From assembly GCA_030141605.1 (NCBI GenBank), contig JAQGDQ010000082.1:300501-360500 (forward strand): DNA of 60,000 nucleotides. Reading direction: 5' to 3'. The DNA comes from Tubiluchus corallicola (taxonomy: Eukaryota > Priapulida > Priapulimorpha > Priapulimorphida > Tubiluchidae). Made by a program: the position numbers and the translations under genes. Positions within the stretch are counted from its first letter, which is position 1; each line of letters opens with the position of its first letter. The notes beneath the pieces are model-generated. The model saw only the letters and a program-made list of their open reading frames with translations. It did no database searches and was not told the DNA's origin. Positions 1-57,715 of the stretch are shown here, piece after piece.

Positions 1-598
1 TGCAAATGAGCCACCAAACCAACAGAGACAACTTAGCTATGTTTGAATGTTAAACACATTCTCCCTTTATAAGGTAAACAGCCAGAACCAGTACAGTGAA
101 TGATATCACTCACAGCGAACACGCAACTGGATCACCTCCCCTATCCTTTTACTGTCAAACCGATAGACCAGAGTACTCGACCATGCGTTACATCTGCAAA
201 CTAGCCAAAATAAAAAAACTTGACCATGAAATAACAAGTATTGTGAAAAAAATCACAAGCGGTATTAGCAAGCCATGTCACAATTTGAATGACACCTTTG
301 ATTTGAATGACACTCTTAGCACAGCTTTTTTAAACTAGCTCGTCTTTGGCTAGCTAATAAACACTATAGGGCCTAGACGAACACTTTAAAATAACCTTCC
401 TAATACAAATGAAATCTGGCCTCAAAATAAGTAAAAATGACAGATGATCCAACATAAATATGTCCAACAACTTACTAGTAGACACACAGCTTTAATAGTG
501 TCTGGCCAGTATCACTCCAGTGTCGAAATTAACATATTATAATAAATAAACTAATTTAAATCACTAGCTCTATGGTGCCAGGAAAAAATAATATTCAC
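1..598. other. PPAN intron 2, incomplete at the window edge
   Basis: AT-rich sequence with no exon, tRNA or transposon signature that I can support. An 80-codon open frame on the plus strand (96-338) has no recognisable domain and is treated as chance. Confidence 0.4.
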
Positions 599-766
599 CT
601 TTAGTGAAGAAGCAGTGTATGGTTCCATAACCTTGCGAAAATCCAAGAGTAATTCTTTCCCGACATGACCCAGCTTTCCACGCGGGATCACAAATGAATG
701 TGCGTCTTTCTTAAAGCGCTCTGGCTCAGATTGTTGCTTTGTACGAGCAAGTTTGACAGTTCTTCC
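599..766 (-). CDS. PPAN: PPAN coding exon 2 (start of Brix domain)
   Basis: This exon has 168 nt (56 codons). The acceptor on the minus strand reads CTATAG just before GGAAGAACT, and the donor is AAAG followed by GTGAAT. The encoded segment runs from GRTVKLARTK to YTASSLK and carries the N-terminal PPAN signature. Confidence 0.85.
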
Positions 767-1319
767 CTATAGTCAAACATTCAAAGTGTAAAATTTTGGA
801 ATCGTATTTCACAAATCTCGTGGTTTCTTGTGTAGATAGATAGAAGCTATATATAGTTTAACTTGTATTGTCTCATTTCTTGAGGTACAGTAAATTACAG
901 TACAGGTAACTTCAGTTTTCCCCAAGGCCCGAAAGGCCTCCTAAACAAAAATCTAAAAAAAGAAGCTTCACCAAACTATTCAAGTGGTGGTTATAAAGTG
1001 GAACAAAATTTAGGCCTACTATGTGAGAGTGTAATTATGCTTTATCGAAAGAAACTTGCTCGCGAAACTTTTATTAAAACTTTAAAATATAAAATGCTAA
1101 AACATGTTAAAATGTTTGTAATGCATTTATTTTAAAGTTTTAACAAAAGCTGAATTGTTGCATACGTATTGTAAACTTGTTCCTTTCAATAATGTGTATA
1201 ATATAAATTGACCTGTATTATATGCTTTGTCCAATCTATGATTTTCCGAAGTAGCATACAAAGCAAAATTAAAAAACGATAATTTAGCAACAAAAACTTA
1301 CCTTCTTTTTGTGACCCAT
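599..1319 (-). CDS. PPAN: PPAN/SSF1 (Peter Pan) ribosome-biogenesis protein, N-terminal exons, partial
   Basis: Two spliced coding exons are visible. Exon 1 (1319-1302) encodes MGHKKK and ends at a perfect GTAAGT donor. Exon 2 (766-599) follows a TATAG acceptor, encodes 56 residues in phase 0 and ends at a GTGAAT donor. Exon 2 contains HSFVIPRGKLG and then DFRKVMEPYTASSLK, which match the start of the Brix domain in SSF1/Peter Pan proteins (the usual pattern is SFV..RG, then VMEP.TAS.L). The basic start MGHKKKGR is also typical. Members of this family are nucleolar factors needed for 27S pre-rRNA processing in the 60S pathway. The remaining exons lie to the left of the window; nothing between 1 and 598 looks like the next exon. 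The family call rests on recognition of the motif, not on an alignment. Confidence 0.85.
1302..1319 (-). CDS. PPAN: PPAN coding exon 1 (start codon exon)
   Basis: This exon has 18 coding nucleotides: ATG at 1319-1317, five more codons, then the donor GTAAGT at 1301-1296. It ends in phase 0, which agrees with exon 2. A GATGGCGCA motif lies on the minus strand at 1429-1421, about 100 nt upstream, where a YY1-type initiator-region element would be plausible. Confidence 0.8.
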
Positions 1320-1637
1320 ATTCACTATAATAATCAAAGATATCGTAAAATATAATAAAGCAAACTACACAGGCAACAAGCTAGCCTAGAATGTGTTCAT
1401 AACATGTGTGTCGCACTTTCTGCGCCATCTGTACTTGAAAACAAAAATTACAAAAATTATGAATTAAATAAACGAACTTAGAACTATGTTGCTACCAATT
1501 TGCGTAATAAAAACCATTGGTCTACAATGTACTTTTGTAATTCTATATAACAAATTTAATTACAAAAGTAGACAAAATTGCAATTTTTTAACAACATTCA
1601 AACTGTTAAGCGGCTAGTTAAACATGTCGTGCTGTCT
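1320..1637. promoter_or_regulatory. Short divergent intergenic region between PPAN and tRNA-iMet
   Basis: These 318 bp separate the PPAN start codon (minus) from the 5' end of the initiator tRNA (plus). They must hold the Pol II promoter and leader of PPAN plus the upstream part of a Pol III gene, unless PPAN has an unseen upstream leader exon. The minus-strand motif GATGGCGCA (1429-1421) is the only recognisable candidate element. There is no obvious TATA box at a fixed spacing. The promoter role is inferred from position. Confidence 0.45.
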
Positions 1638-1709
1638 AGCAGAGTGGCGCAGTGGAAGCGTGCTGGGCCCATAACCCAGAGGTCGGTAGATCGAAACTAC
1701 TCTCTGCTA
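1638..1709 (+). tRNA. Initiator tRNA-Met (CAT)
   Basis: This is a 72-nt cloverleaf. The acceptor stem AGCAGAG (1638-1644) pairs with CTCTGCT (1702-1708), with discriminator A. The anticodon stem CTGGG/CCCAG encloses the loop CCCATAA, so the anticodon is CAT (1670-1672). Initiator hallmarks are A1:T72 at the end of the acceptor, three G:C pairs at the base of the anticodon stem, and ATCG in place of TTCG in the T loop. The body is nearly identical to the vertebrate iMet gene; the T stem differs (GGTAG/CTACT), with changes that keep pairing, one as G-T wobble. T runs follow the gene at 1713-1733, as expected for Pol III termination. It supplies Met for translation initiation. Confidence 0.93.
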
Positions 1710-1712
1710 ACT

Positions 1713-1733
1713 ATTTTTCCTCTTGTTTTTTTT
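1713..1733 (+). terminator. Pol III terminator T-runs after tRNA-iMet
   Basis: A TTTTT run follows a few nucleotides after the tRNA, then a second run of eight T's. Four or more T's on the non-template strand stop RNA polymerase III. Confidence 0.75.
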
Positions 1734-1984
1734 ATCATTCGGTAACACGTGCAAAGAAAGACTTGAACTGTACCCTTACTTTGGGTTGCCTTGACAATGA
1801 TATTGTGAGGGTTATCTCCGTCGAACAGTTCAGGACACAGGACAGCGAATATGTGATACGATACCGGCTTCTGAAACAACAGCTAACACTCTGTTAATTA
1901 AATAACCGAGTATTGTAACATGTATATCAGCTGTGAAATTACGTTTATTTTATTCTTATTAATCATTGTAAATAGGCACTAAAT
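1734..1984. other. Intergenic, nothing recognised
   Basis: AT-rich DNA between the tRNA terminator and the LINE insertion. A short open frame starts inside the tRNA and is not meaningful. Confidence 0.5.
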
Positions 1985-1996
1985 ACTATAATATGT
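1985..1996 (+). repeat. Target-site duplication, left copy (ACTATAATATGT)
   Basis: This 12-bp direct repeat is identical to 6035-6046. It brackets the retrotransposon and fixes both ends of the insertion. Confidence 0.9.
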
Positions 1997-2690
1997 GCCT
2001 TCTGCTCTGGTACCATACAGGGTAGTTAACCCGGCTGCTGGTAGTTAGAGTCTCCTTCTCTAGTCTACACAGTGGCAACTCTTGTCTGGCGCGTCCAAGT
2101 CGCGGGGGTGGAGGCTGCTTAGGCAGTTACCAAGTTCAGGCAAGGACCCAATGTCGCGGGGTATAACGCTTCACCCTGGTCAGGGTTACGACCGAAGACC
2201 CCAACGGCGGATCAGGCGGAAGGGAACCATGCTTAGTTCTCAACGGCTGAGATGGCGGATGAGGGCAATGCCATGCGGGCTGGCTAGAAGGCATCTCTCA
2301 AAATACTGGAAGAATGGCAGCCTGCTGCGACTTTCAAGGAAATCCTGTCTGTCTCCCCCCAGGAGCCACAGAAATTGATCTGAAAGCCAAGTGTGTGGGC
2401 TTCTACCCGGCAAGTAGTTGCCCACCTTAATCAATCTCACGCCAATGGCCACCTTTCGGTCAAATAAAACTCAAGCCCAACGGCGATGGGATAAGGGTGA
2501 CGGGAGCAGGTTTGGTTAAACTGGAAGCTCTTAGCCTCGACCTACACGTTGGCGGCAAGTGTGTGATGGTCGCCTTCTTGAGAAACTGTGACTACTCAAG
2601 AATCCGGTCCTGCACTTGTGACTGGGCAGGCCTTTTCAGGACCACCGCTGCCCACCTCAAATGAGGAAGGCCCTAGAAAACTTGGGCTAG
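1997..2690 (+). other. LINE 5' region
   Basis: GC-richer than the surrounding DNA, with short open frames but no domain that I recognise. It is best read as 5' UTR/promoter of the LINE. The roughly 98-codon frame at 2082-2378 begins at a non-ATG codon and shows no known ORF1 features. Confidence 0.6.
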
Positions 2691-5600
2691 ACATCGGAAG
2701 TCACTTTTTTTGCCTGGCTGGACTACCGCACCCAGCGGGTTACCCACTTCTGCGGGCGAAATAAAAAGGAAAATAATCTTAAAACTACCGTACTAACTAT
2801 TGGATCTTGGAATGTTCGGACACTTCTGGATCGCAAAAATTCGGATAGACCTGAACGACGGACAGCCCTAGTTGCTAAAGAGCTTGCCAGATTCAACATT
2901 GATATAGCTGCTCTCAGTGAAACACGGATTTCCGAAGAAGGGCAGCTTGAGGAGACTGGTGCTGGATACACCTTCTTCTGGAAGGGAAAAGACCAAGAGG
3001 AACGGAGGAACCACGGAGTGGGCTTTGCCATTAGGAGTCAACTGGTCAGAAACCATAACATGGCTCCAAAAGGCATCAACGAACGACTTATGACTCTTCG
3101 TGTGCCTCTCCCAGAGAATAACTTTGCTACCTTGATTTCTGCCTACGCTCCAACATTGGATGCTCAAGATGATGTCAAGGAAACTTTCTATCAACAACTA
3201 AGCGACACCATCTCCCAAGTTCCAGCGAGGGACCGCCTTCTACTCTTGGGAGACTTTAATGCTAGAGTGGGCAAAGACAATCTCCTCTGGGAAAACATTA
3301 TTGGAAAACAGGGCATTGGTAACTGTAATACAAATGGACTCCTCCTCCTTGGCCTTTGTGCTGAGCATGAGCTTTTCATCACTAATACCCAATTTCGGCT
3401 TCCTAACCGTTTCAAAACAACATGGAGACACCCTCGGTCTAAATTATGGCATACCCTTGACTACGTCATTGTCAAACAACAGCATAAGAAGGATGTTTTG
3501 GTTACTAGGAGCTTGCCCGGTGCTGATGACTGTTGGACAGACCACCGTCTTCTGATCAGCAAAATAAGAATGAGCCTGCATCGAAAACCAAGAACTCGCA
3601 TCAACAACCAGGCTAGAAGAAGATATGACATCAGTAAACTAACAAGCCCAACCACGTCTCAAAACTATAGAGATGCGCTCAATCAAAAGATAACTGCAAA
3701 CCAAGTTAATACCTCACTAGACTCAGAATGGACTAACCTACGCACGGCTATGGAAGAGGCAGCCCAAGGCACAATTGGACTCCAAGAAAGGAAGCATCAA
3801 GACTGGTTTGACTCCCATGACCAAGAAATCGCTGCTCTCATTGATGCCAAGCGAAAAGCCAGGATAGACCATGAGCAGCATCCCCTGTCATCCGAGAAGA
3901 AAGTCAGGTTCCAACAACTGAAAAGCCAATGTCAGTCCAGAATGAGGGAGCTCCAAAACAACTGGTGGCAACAGAAGGCAGAAGAACTTCAACATCATGC
4001 AGATTGCAGAGACCTTAGAAGTTTCTACGCAGGCACCAAGGAGATCTATGGTCCTAGAAGAACATCAGTGGGAACTCTTATGTCAGCCGACAACACCACC
4101 CTCCTGACCGAGAGCCAATATATTCTGGACCGATGGAAACAGCACTTTAACACCTTGCTAAACCGGAACTCAACGACAGCAGCTGACTTCCTAAGGAATG
4201 TTCCACAGCATCCCCTGCAACCCCAGTTATCGGTTCCACCCAACTTTATTGAGTTTGAAACAGCCATTAAGCGTATGCCTCGAGGGAAGGCTGCTGGACC
4301 CGACAATATCCAAGTGGAACTCATCAGTCATGGTGGACCTGCTCTCAAGAACCGACTGTTCAACCTGATGCTTCAAATGTGGGAAGCAAAACGAGTCCCA
4401 GATGACCTGAAAAACGCACTCATTGTCACTATCTTTAAAAAGGGGGATCGCAACCTGTGTGGAAACTACAGGGGGATATCACTGCTTTCAATTGCCGGAA
4501 AGATTCTGTCAAGAATTATCTTGAACCGTCTTCAGGAGGTTGCAGAAAGGATCATACCTGAATCTCAGTGTGGGTTCCGAGCTTTACGTGGGACCATTGA
4601 TATGATCTTCTGTGCGCGACAACTGCAGGAAAAGGCCCGTGAGCAGCGGAAGCCTCTCTTCCTCGTGTTCTATGACTTAGAAAAAGCCTATGACAGCGTT
4701 CCGAGAGAAGCCATGTGGGCTGTCCTGCAACGTTTTGGTCTTCCAGATGACTTCATCAAGATGATACAAGCTATGCATGATGGTATGACGGCACGTGTTA
4801 TCAACCAAAACACTATCTCAGAAGAGTTCCCAATCACTTGTGGACTAAAACAAGGCTGTGTCCTCGCACCAACGCTCTTTTCACTCTATCTCACTGCTAT
4901 GCTTCATGACCTTCCACCAGACAATCCAGGGGTGGAATTGAGATGCCGCTTTGATGGGGGGCTCTTCAATCTGTCGCGTTTTCGAGCCAGGAACCGCACC
5001 ACAACTTTCAGAGTGTCAGAGCTGCAATATGCGGATGATAATGCGGCACCAGCCCACTCAGCCAATCACCTGCAACAATCAGTCAGCAACTTCTGTGACG
5101 CATATTCTCGCTTTGGCCTTACAGTCAACATAGGAAAAACCAAAGTTATTGTCCAACCATCACCTGAAGCAGACACACCAGTATGTAACATCTCCATTAA
5201 TGGTACAGATCTAGAATGTGTTGAACATTTCCCGTACCTGGGCAGTCTACTCTCCGTCCAGTGCAACTCAACAAAGGATGTGGAAAATAGGCTTAGAGCT
5301 GCCCATGCCGCTTTCGGCAGACTCTCAACCCGTGTCTTTGGTAATGCTCATCTAACTCGTCGAACCAAGCTGACGGTCCATAATGCTATTGTCGTTTCCA
5401 CACTCCTTTACGGATGTGAAACATGGACTCTGTACCGCCAAGACCTAAAAAAACTCGAACAATTCCACCAGAAAAAGCTTCGCTCAGTTTCCAACATCAG
5501 ATGGGATGATTATGTCACCAATAATTCAGTTCTCGAGAGATTCAACACCACTAGTATAGAAGCTATGATTACGAAACATCGGCTAAGGTGGGCAGGTCAT

Positions 5601-5972
5601 GTAGCACGTATGGACGAAAACAGACTTCCCCGAAGGATCCTCTTCAGTGAGCTGAGCACTGGAAAACGCCCCCTGGGCCGCCCTAGGCGCCGCTACAAGG
5701 ACCAACTAAAAGAAACCCTGCAATCAGCAAGGATCGATCCAGAAACCTGGGAGCAGACAGCGCGGCAGCGAACAAAGTGAAGAAGAGTCATCCAGGAAGG
5801 GACTGAGCATTTTGAAACAACCAGACGAGTAGCAATTGAAGCCAAACGTCAACGAAGGAAAGAGAAGGCCCGTCAACCTCAGGTAACTCCCACCATCCAA
5901 TGTGACAAATGCACCAGAATGTTTCGAGCAAGGATCGGGCTGTTAAGCCACCAACGTGCCCACCACAGCTAG
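2691..5972 (+). pseudogene. LINE ORF: AP endonuclease + reverse transcriptase + C-terminal zinc finger, one in-frame stop
   Basis: The frame is open from 2691 (after TAG at 2688) to TGA at 5778-5780, then continues in the same frame to TAG at 5970-5972. There is no in-frame ATG before the endonuclease domain, so the true start is unclear. Endonuclease motifs: SWNVRTL (about 2805), SETRI, APT, LGDFNARVG (about 3246) and TDHRLL (about 3538). RT motifs: FKKGDRNLCGNYRGISLL (about 4434), FYDLEKAYDSVPRE (motif A, about 4668), GLKQGCVLAPTLFSLYL (motif B, about 4842) and YADD (motif C, about 5029). The tail has HRLRWAGHVARMD and GKRPLGRPRRR, then a CCHH-type finger (CDKC to HQRAHH). The TGA stands where related proteins have Trp (RTKW), so it is probably a G-to-A change in one codon. 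Catalytic motifs look intact. Confidence 0.88.
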
Positions 5973-6012
5973 TAACTTCGACCGAAAGGACAATACTCGG
6001 AAACGAGTGAAA

Positions 6013-6034
6013 GCCGACGACGACGACGACGACG
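6013..6034 (+). repeat. (GAC)n 3' terminal tract of the LINE
   Basis: Seven to eight GAC units directly abut the right target-site duplication. This indicates that the element ends in a simple repeat rather than poly(A). Confidence 0.85.
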
Positions 6035-6046
6035 ACTATAATATGT
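6035..6046 (+). repeat. Target-site duplication, right copy (ACTATAATATGT)
   Basis: Exact match to 1985-1996, immediately after the terminal GAC tract. Confidence 0.9.
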
Positions 6047-8399
6047 ATTAATTTTGTTTTTACTGCATTTGTGACTATGAAAATGCGAATAATAAATTTC
6101 AGATCTACATATTATGGTGAAAATACATTTTTATCCAATCTTTTTGCAACTTTTCCTACTATGGAGGTTTGATGAGATACTAACATGGGTAAATTTTCAG
6201 CTTGGTTAAGCTTTGGGAATACGTGTCTCCACTTATGTTAAGATTTCAGAATTATGCTCATTTCTGTAGTAATTCGACAAACTTTAAAAAATATTGATTC
6301 CACTCCACTGACCTAGCAATTTTCACCAGTAGTTTAGAATGATCAATAGTTATCGTACATAGAACTGTGACAGTTTTGCATGTTAGGAAGTTGTATCTGC
6401 AAAATTTAAAAATGTGTGTATTTTGTCAATATATCGCCATATGTTAACTAATGCTTTCAAAATTGCCCCTATATGAATTCTTCAAAAAGCTGTTACATTG
6501 GAATGTAAGCCCCTATTTGTTCTAAAAAACAATGACAGTAGCTTGCATTGTTTATTTGGCACTGTGATTTCTTTATAATATCAGTTGAAAATGCTCACAC
6601 TGCTCAACAGCTATTTTTTCTAGAAAAAATAATTTTAGAATCCATTTATTTTTACATTTTTGAATCACGAACTCTGAAAAAGTTAGCAGCAAGCCATACG
6701 GCTATCCTACTAAGCTACCAGATAATCAGTTGCCAACAGTTGGAAATGTTGTACGGCACTATCAATACAAAGTGGAGGCCCAGTCAGAGAAGGATGCAGA
6801 ACACAGAAAAGGATTGGATAAAAAAGTTATTTTCAGCACACTCTACTATATACATATATATATACAGTGTGTGGTAGGTAGAGTCAAAGTTGCAGGGTAC
6901 CCATCTCAGTCCATCAGGGGGATCTGGGCTATTGGTTTTGATAGTGTAGTGAACCGTTAGTGACCTCTGTTAAAGTTGAAAGACATGGAACTGGATCAAC
7001 CTTTTGATTGTCGATAAACTTCTCTTAGGTCTCTGCGTTGAATTCAGTTTTGTCGACATGAGTATAGGCCTATTAAACAGAAATTATTGCTTTAGATGTG
7101 AGTTTCAAGGGCTGGAATTATTTAATTAAGGGTATGAGACAAGAACTTAAACGTGAAAATTAGTGCAAACGGCCTTGTCGCCTAAACATATAGGCTCAGA
7201 CTAGGCGGGGGAATGTAGGCCCTATTTGAAAATGCTCGTTAGGGCGAATTTCAGTTTTGTGTTGTCTCATACATTCGTTTACGTTTTGAGAATGAATAAT
7301 CACTTGTTTATTTAAGTTTGTGTTTTCAACAAATCTGGACAGTGTTCTTTTGAAGACTATGTTCCATATTCTCTTATGCAGGAATCGTTGTGTTGGTTCC
7401 CTATCTTCGTGTGAGGTTTGACCTACTACAAGCTTAATCTTTTTATTTTAAATACCTACCGTAACCTACGCAAGCCAAATAAACAACATTCTTCTTAATA
7501 AATTTAATTTTAAATAATTAGATTATTTTCTAACCATTAATCTAAATAATTAGCAAGTAAATTGTTCGAATTTAAAAGTTCAGAAATAAAGCACTTCGGA
7601 GTTTGGTTTTATGTACAGGTGTAAGATTGTCACAGGTAAAAAGCAATGAGATTAAATTCAATTAATGCATACTTATTTCTAGCGTACAAGTCGACGAAAA
7701 GCGAATTTCTCGATCTGTCTGTGTAGATGAGGTTTGGTTTTAGAGACATGCCTAAAATCTGGTCACAACCCTCAGTTTGGCTAGTTTCTGTAGAAGCCCT
7801 GTGACCTCTGCGGTGGGTTAGGCATATTGCAGAAAAATATTGTACATGCCGCCTATTGGTAGTTCTTTGTTTTTTGGAAATATAATTGTGTTAGTACTTA
7901 TCATAATCTCAGTTTGTGTTTGTTTGACTTCTACAGTTTTTTTTTGACGAAATGTTTTAATTTGAAATTATTGAGAAACGTACGAAAATGCTACAATTGG
8001 AAACGAAACTGCAATTATTACAGCGTATGGACAACGGAATCTGATCTGGACTGCCAGTAGGCAAGCTAGTCTGACTTGTAGATTGACCAGATAGGGGAAA
8101 AGCTCGGTGAAGTATGCTGTCATAACTTGGTGGAATGGAAATTGTGGAATGTGGAATGACGCTTGAAATGGAATGGAACGATATTGACTAAAGAATCAAG
8201 ATAGATGAAGTTCCTATTACAGCACGGACTGCACTGACACGCCTATTTGCCTATCACTCCAGCACACAGGCTTGCAGGAGTAATGAAACAGCTGTTTCTT
8301 TTTTATAAATATGCCAATTTGTAAAATGCCAAATCTTGATTAAAAAATTTCTGTGATTTTTCTCAATTTAAAATTAAATTAAAACAGATGACTATAAAA
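6047..8399. other. Intergenic AT-rich region between LINE and UNC5 3' end
   Basis: No exon with splice signals or recognisable domain was found on either strand. It holds a degenerate tRNA-derived SINE-like stretch (6662-6720) and a short (TA)n run near 6853. Confidence 0.5.
6662..6720 (-). repeat. Degenerate tRNA-derived SINE head
   Basis: On the minus strand an A-box-like TAGCTTAGTAGG is followed about 40 nt later by a B-box-like AGAGTTCGTGATTC with a 1-nt insertion. The arrangement resembles a tRNA-derived SINE head; cloverleaf pairing is poor. Confidence 0.3.
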
Positions 8400-9750
8400 G
8401 AACATCGTTTTAGTCATTGTAATTCATTACAGTTGGTTTATTGTTACATAAACATAGATACGCATTTTTACAATTGTACTTTCAAGAAGGCAGTTAGCAT
8501 AAAGACTTTCTAGTATGCACAAGTGGCGTGTTATAGTTTAACTTCACACAAATCGAACCTGGCTAATTTCCAAAATAACATTATAATACTCTGTACATTG
8601 TTTCAACTATAACAAAAAAGTTATGGAGTGTACACAAATAAAAGGTACTGATTTTCAACCACTTTGCCTATTACAAAATGACATAAAAATTTCAAAACTC
8701 ATTTCAAATCAGAGTGTTAAACAATTATGGTAAGCTGCATTCTAAATGAGTTCGTAAACAGAAAACATGCATTAGCGATTACTGATATACCATTACATTG
8801 CATAAAACGTAGTTTAATATTCATGTAAAAATATCATATCTTAATCTAAAGCGAGAAGCCTGAACTTGCTAAAATAAGCATTCAAGAGTGTACAAAAACA
8901 TACACTGTATCAAGTTAAAAAAAACATTGAAAAATATTCCCACTTTATCAACATAGAAAATGTAGACGATAATACGTGTAATAAAAAGAACAATAATCAA
9001 CAAAAACATTCAATATAAGGCAGTACATATCTACACAGTCTATACAACTATGGTTAAATATAAATAACGATGTTATGACTATAATGCAATATTCACAAAA
9101 CACATTATTTACAATATAAATACAATGGTTAGATATTGTATTGCATGTCAATTACACCAGCACCAAGACAAGAAAAAATTAGGCTGAGTTGTAATAAATG
9201 AATGAAGCTTGAAATTATAGATTCCAAATGAAACCAGGATTGAAAATTATGCAAAAAATAATTAAAACATGCTATAGTTACTGTCATTTTATTGACAAAT
9301 TAAATTTTACTTTAATGGCAAGTTAGAGAACAGCAAAACATACAAAAAAACTTAACAATGAGCTGCAAAGCCAAACAAATTAAAGGAAATAGTTTATCTT
9401 GAATTCCACTCACAAATGCATTTATGTGAAATGAAAATACATGCACTCCATTTGAGAATAAGAAGTAAGTCAGAAAATGTCTATTCTGCGTCACAGATGC
9501 AATGGCTGGATATGTTACATCTTTTTTTAGATCTTCTGCAAGTTAGTCGGGAGGCACCAAAATATTTTAACAGAAATCAAACCAAAGTTTTAACATTGCG
9601 TAATATTCATTTAACACTTTTTACTGTCATTATTCTTGTAAGAAATCCAATGCTGGCTAATAATATTATAAAAATTTTTAATTAATAAACAGGTTTTCTA
9701 CATAAGATAAATAACACTGGGATGCTATGCGTTTTACATGTAAAGTACAC

Positions 9751-9791
<41 letters not shown>

Positions 9792-9971
9792 TCTCTCTCT
9801 CTGTATATATATATATATACAGAGGTTTCTGCACAGTTCTTTAGGCACCATTGTTTCAACCAATGAAAACTGAAAACTTGAATCTCCTATACCTATAGTA
9901 CACAAAACTAGACATTCCATTGAATGTGTCCATTTTTCTGAGTCACTGTTTTAGGTGCGCAATGTGGTATA
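8400..9971 (-). other. Probable 3' UTR of UNC5
   Basis: This is non-coding AT-rich sequence directly downstream of the UNC5 stop. Minus-strand AATAAA signals occur at 9293-9288 and 8442-8437, so transcripts could end near 9270 or 8420. It includes a (CT)n(TA)n microsatellite at 9752-9820. The 3' end is not fixed by sequence alone. Confidence 0.4.
9752..9820. repeat. (CT)n then (TA)n compound microsatellite
   Basis: About 25 CT units with one interruption, followed by about nine TA units. It probably lies inside the UNC5 3' UTR, where it would appear as (GA)n in the transcript. Open frames across it are artefacts of the repeat. Confidence 0.9.
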
Positions 9972-56746
<46,775 letters not shown>

Positions 56747-57639
56747 GGTTGACACAGAACTTTACATTTTTCAGCTACGTGATCGATTATTGACCGATTG
56801 AGTCTTGATGGTTAAGTGAATAACATAGCAAAAAAACCTGAAAACGAGAAAAACAAGTTGTAACTATTTGTTTATCATGTTACTTTAAACCATACTACAA
56901 TGTAGATAAAAATATATAATTTTTGCAATCCACTGTATTATAAACAAACTTGCAAGCTGTAAGTCAGTACTTCAGCAATTTACTTAAGTTACTTTATTTT
57001 TATTTATTTATAATGCAGCAATGAACAGAAGTCAAATGACTTATATGTGATTAAAAACAATGTGTAGAATGTAAAATTACAACTAAAAGTACAGAATACA
57101 TGGTACATGGTTAGTACAATATGAACACACAAACAAGTGCAGATAAATTAAAAATGCGGGTAAAAAGATGAAGTTTGCGAAGTTATTCGCTTTGGAAGCT
57201 ACAGCAGATGGCAAGGTCTTCAAAAATAGCATATCAATCACAATCTCCACAATCCGCTTATCTGTCAGTGAAATTTAGTTTCAGTTGATCCAGAAGTACA
57301 CCTACAAGAAGGGGGTGTCCCGACATCAAAAGCTCATTAAACAAGAGCACGAGAACAATATAAAAGTGAATTAAAAACAGCAGCCAATAACGTTGCACTC
57401 AAATGGTACGTGTTGCACAGTTTGCGCAGGAGTTTGATATCGTACCACGTGAAAAAACGTTCCCCCAAACCCCTCTTGGTCTTTCTTTAAAAACATCCGC
57501 GCCGTCTGACTTTTCGTCATTAAGTTCTTTCTAAGCCGATCTAACGCACTAATAGTAAGCTTACTGTCAGTTCAGATCTGCTGAAAGATCGCTCTAATGT
57601 TTGCAAACAAAATGCTCCTTCAAAACGGCGCGTCTGTTT

Positions 57640-57715
57640 TCCGGGATTTGAACGAGGATTTGCTGTACATGATCTTCACGGTTGCCTAGCGCTTACTGCT
57701 TAAGCTGTCTTCTCA
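57640..57715 (-). repeat. tRNA-derived SINE-like head
   Basis: Minus strand: AGCTTAAGCAGTAAGCGC in the A-box region, and CGTTCAAATCCC as a good B box about 45 nt later. The T stem is not well paired. Confidence 0.33.

Larger units (their letters stand above)
1997..6034 (+). mobile_element. Full-length non-LTR retrotransposon (LINE), about 4.0 kb
   Basis: The element has a roughly 700-bp 5' region, a single long open frame for an AP endonuclease and reverse transcriptase, a short 3' region, and a terminal (GAC)n tract (6013-6034) in place of poly(A). A 12-bp target-site duplication flanks it, so the copy looks complete rather than 5'-truncated. The domain layout, the C-terminal zinc finger and the simple-repeat tail place it among single-ORF APE-type LINEs that are common in marine invertebrates and often annotated as endonuclease-reverse transcriptase. 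I do not assign a clade. It lies in the intergenic space between tRNA-iMet and the 3' end of UNC5, opposite in strand to UNC5. Confidence 0.93.

Noticed and set aside
1652-1897. 81-codon plus-strand frame
   Set aside because: It starts inside the initiator tRNA gene and crosses its Pol III terminator.
2082-2378. 98-codon open frame in the LINE 5' region as an ORF1
   Set aside because: It begins at a non-ATG codon and shows no nucleic-acid-binding or esterase features; the composition is typical of a GC-rich 5' UTR read in one frame.
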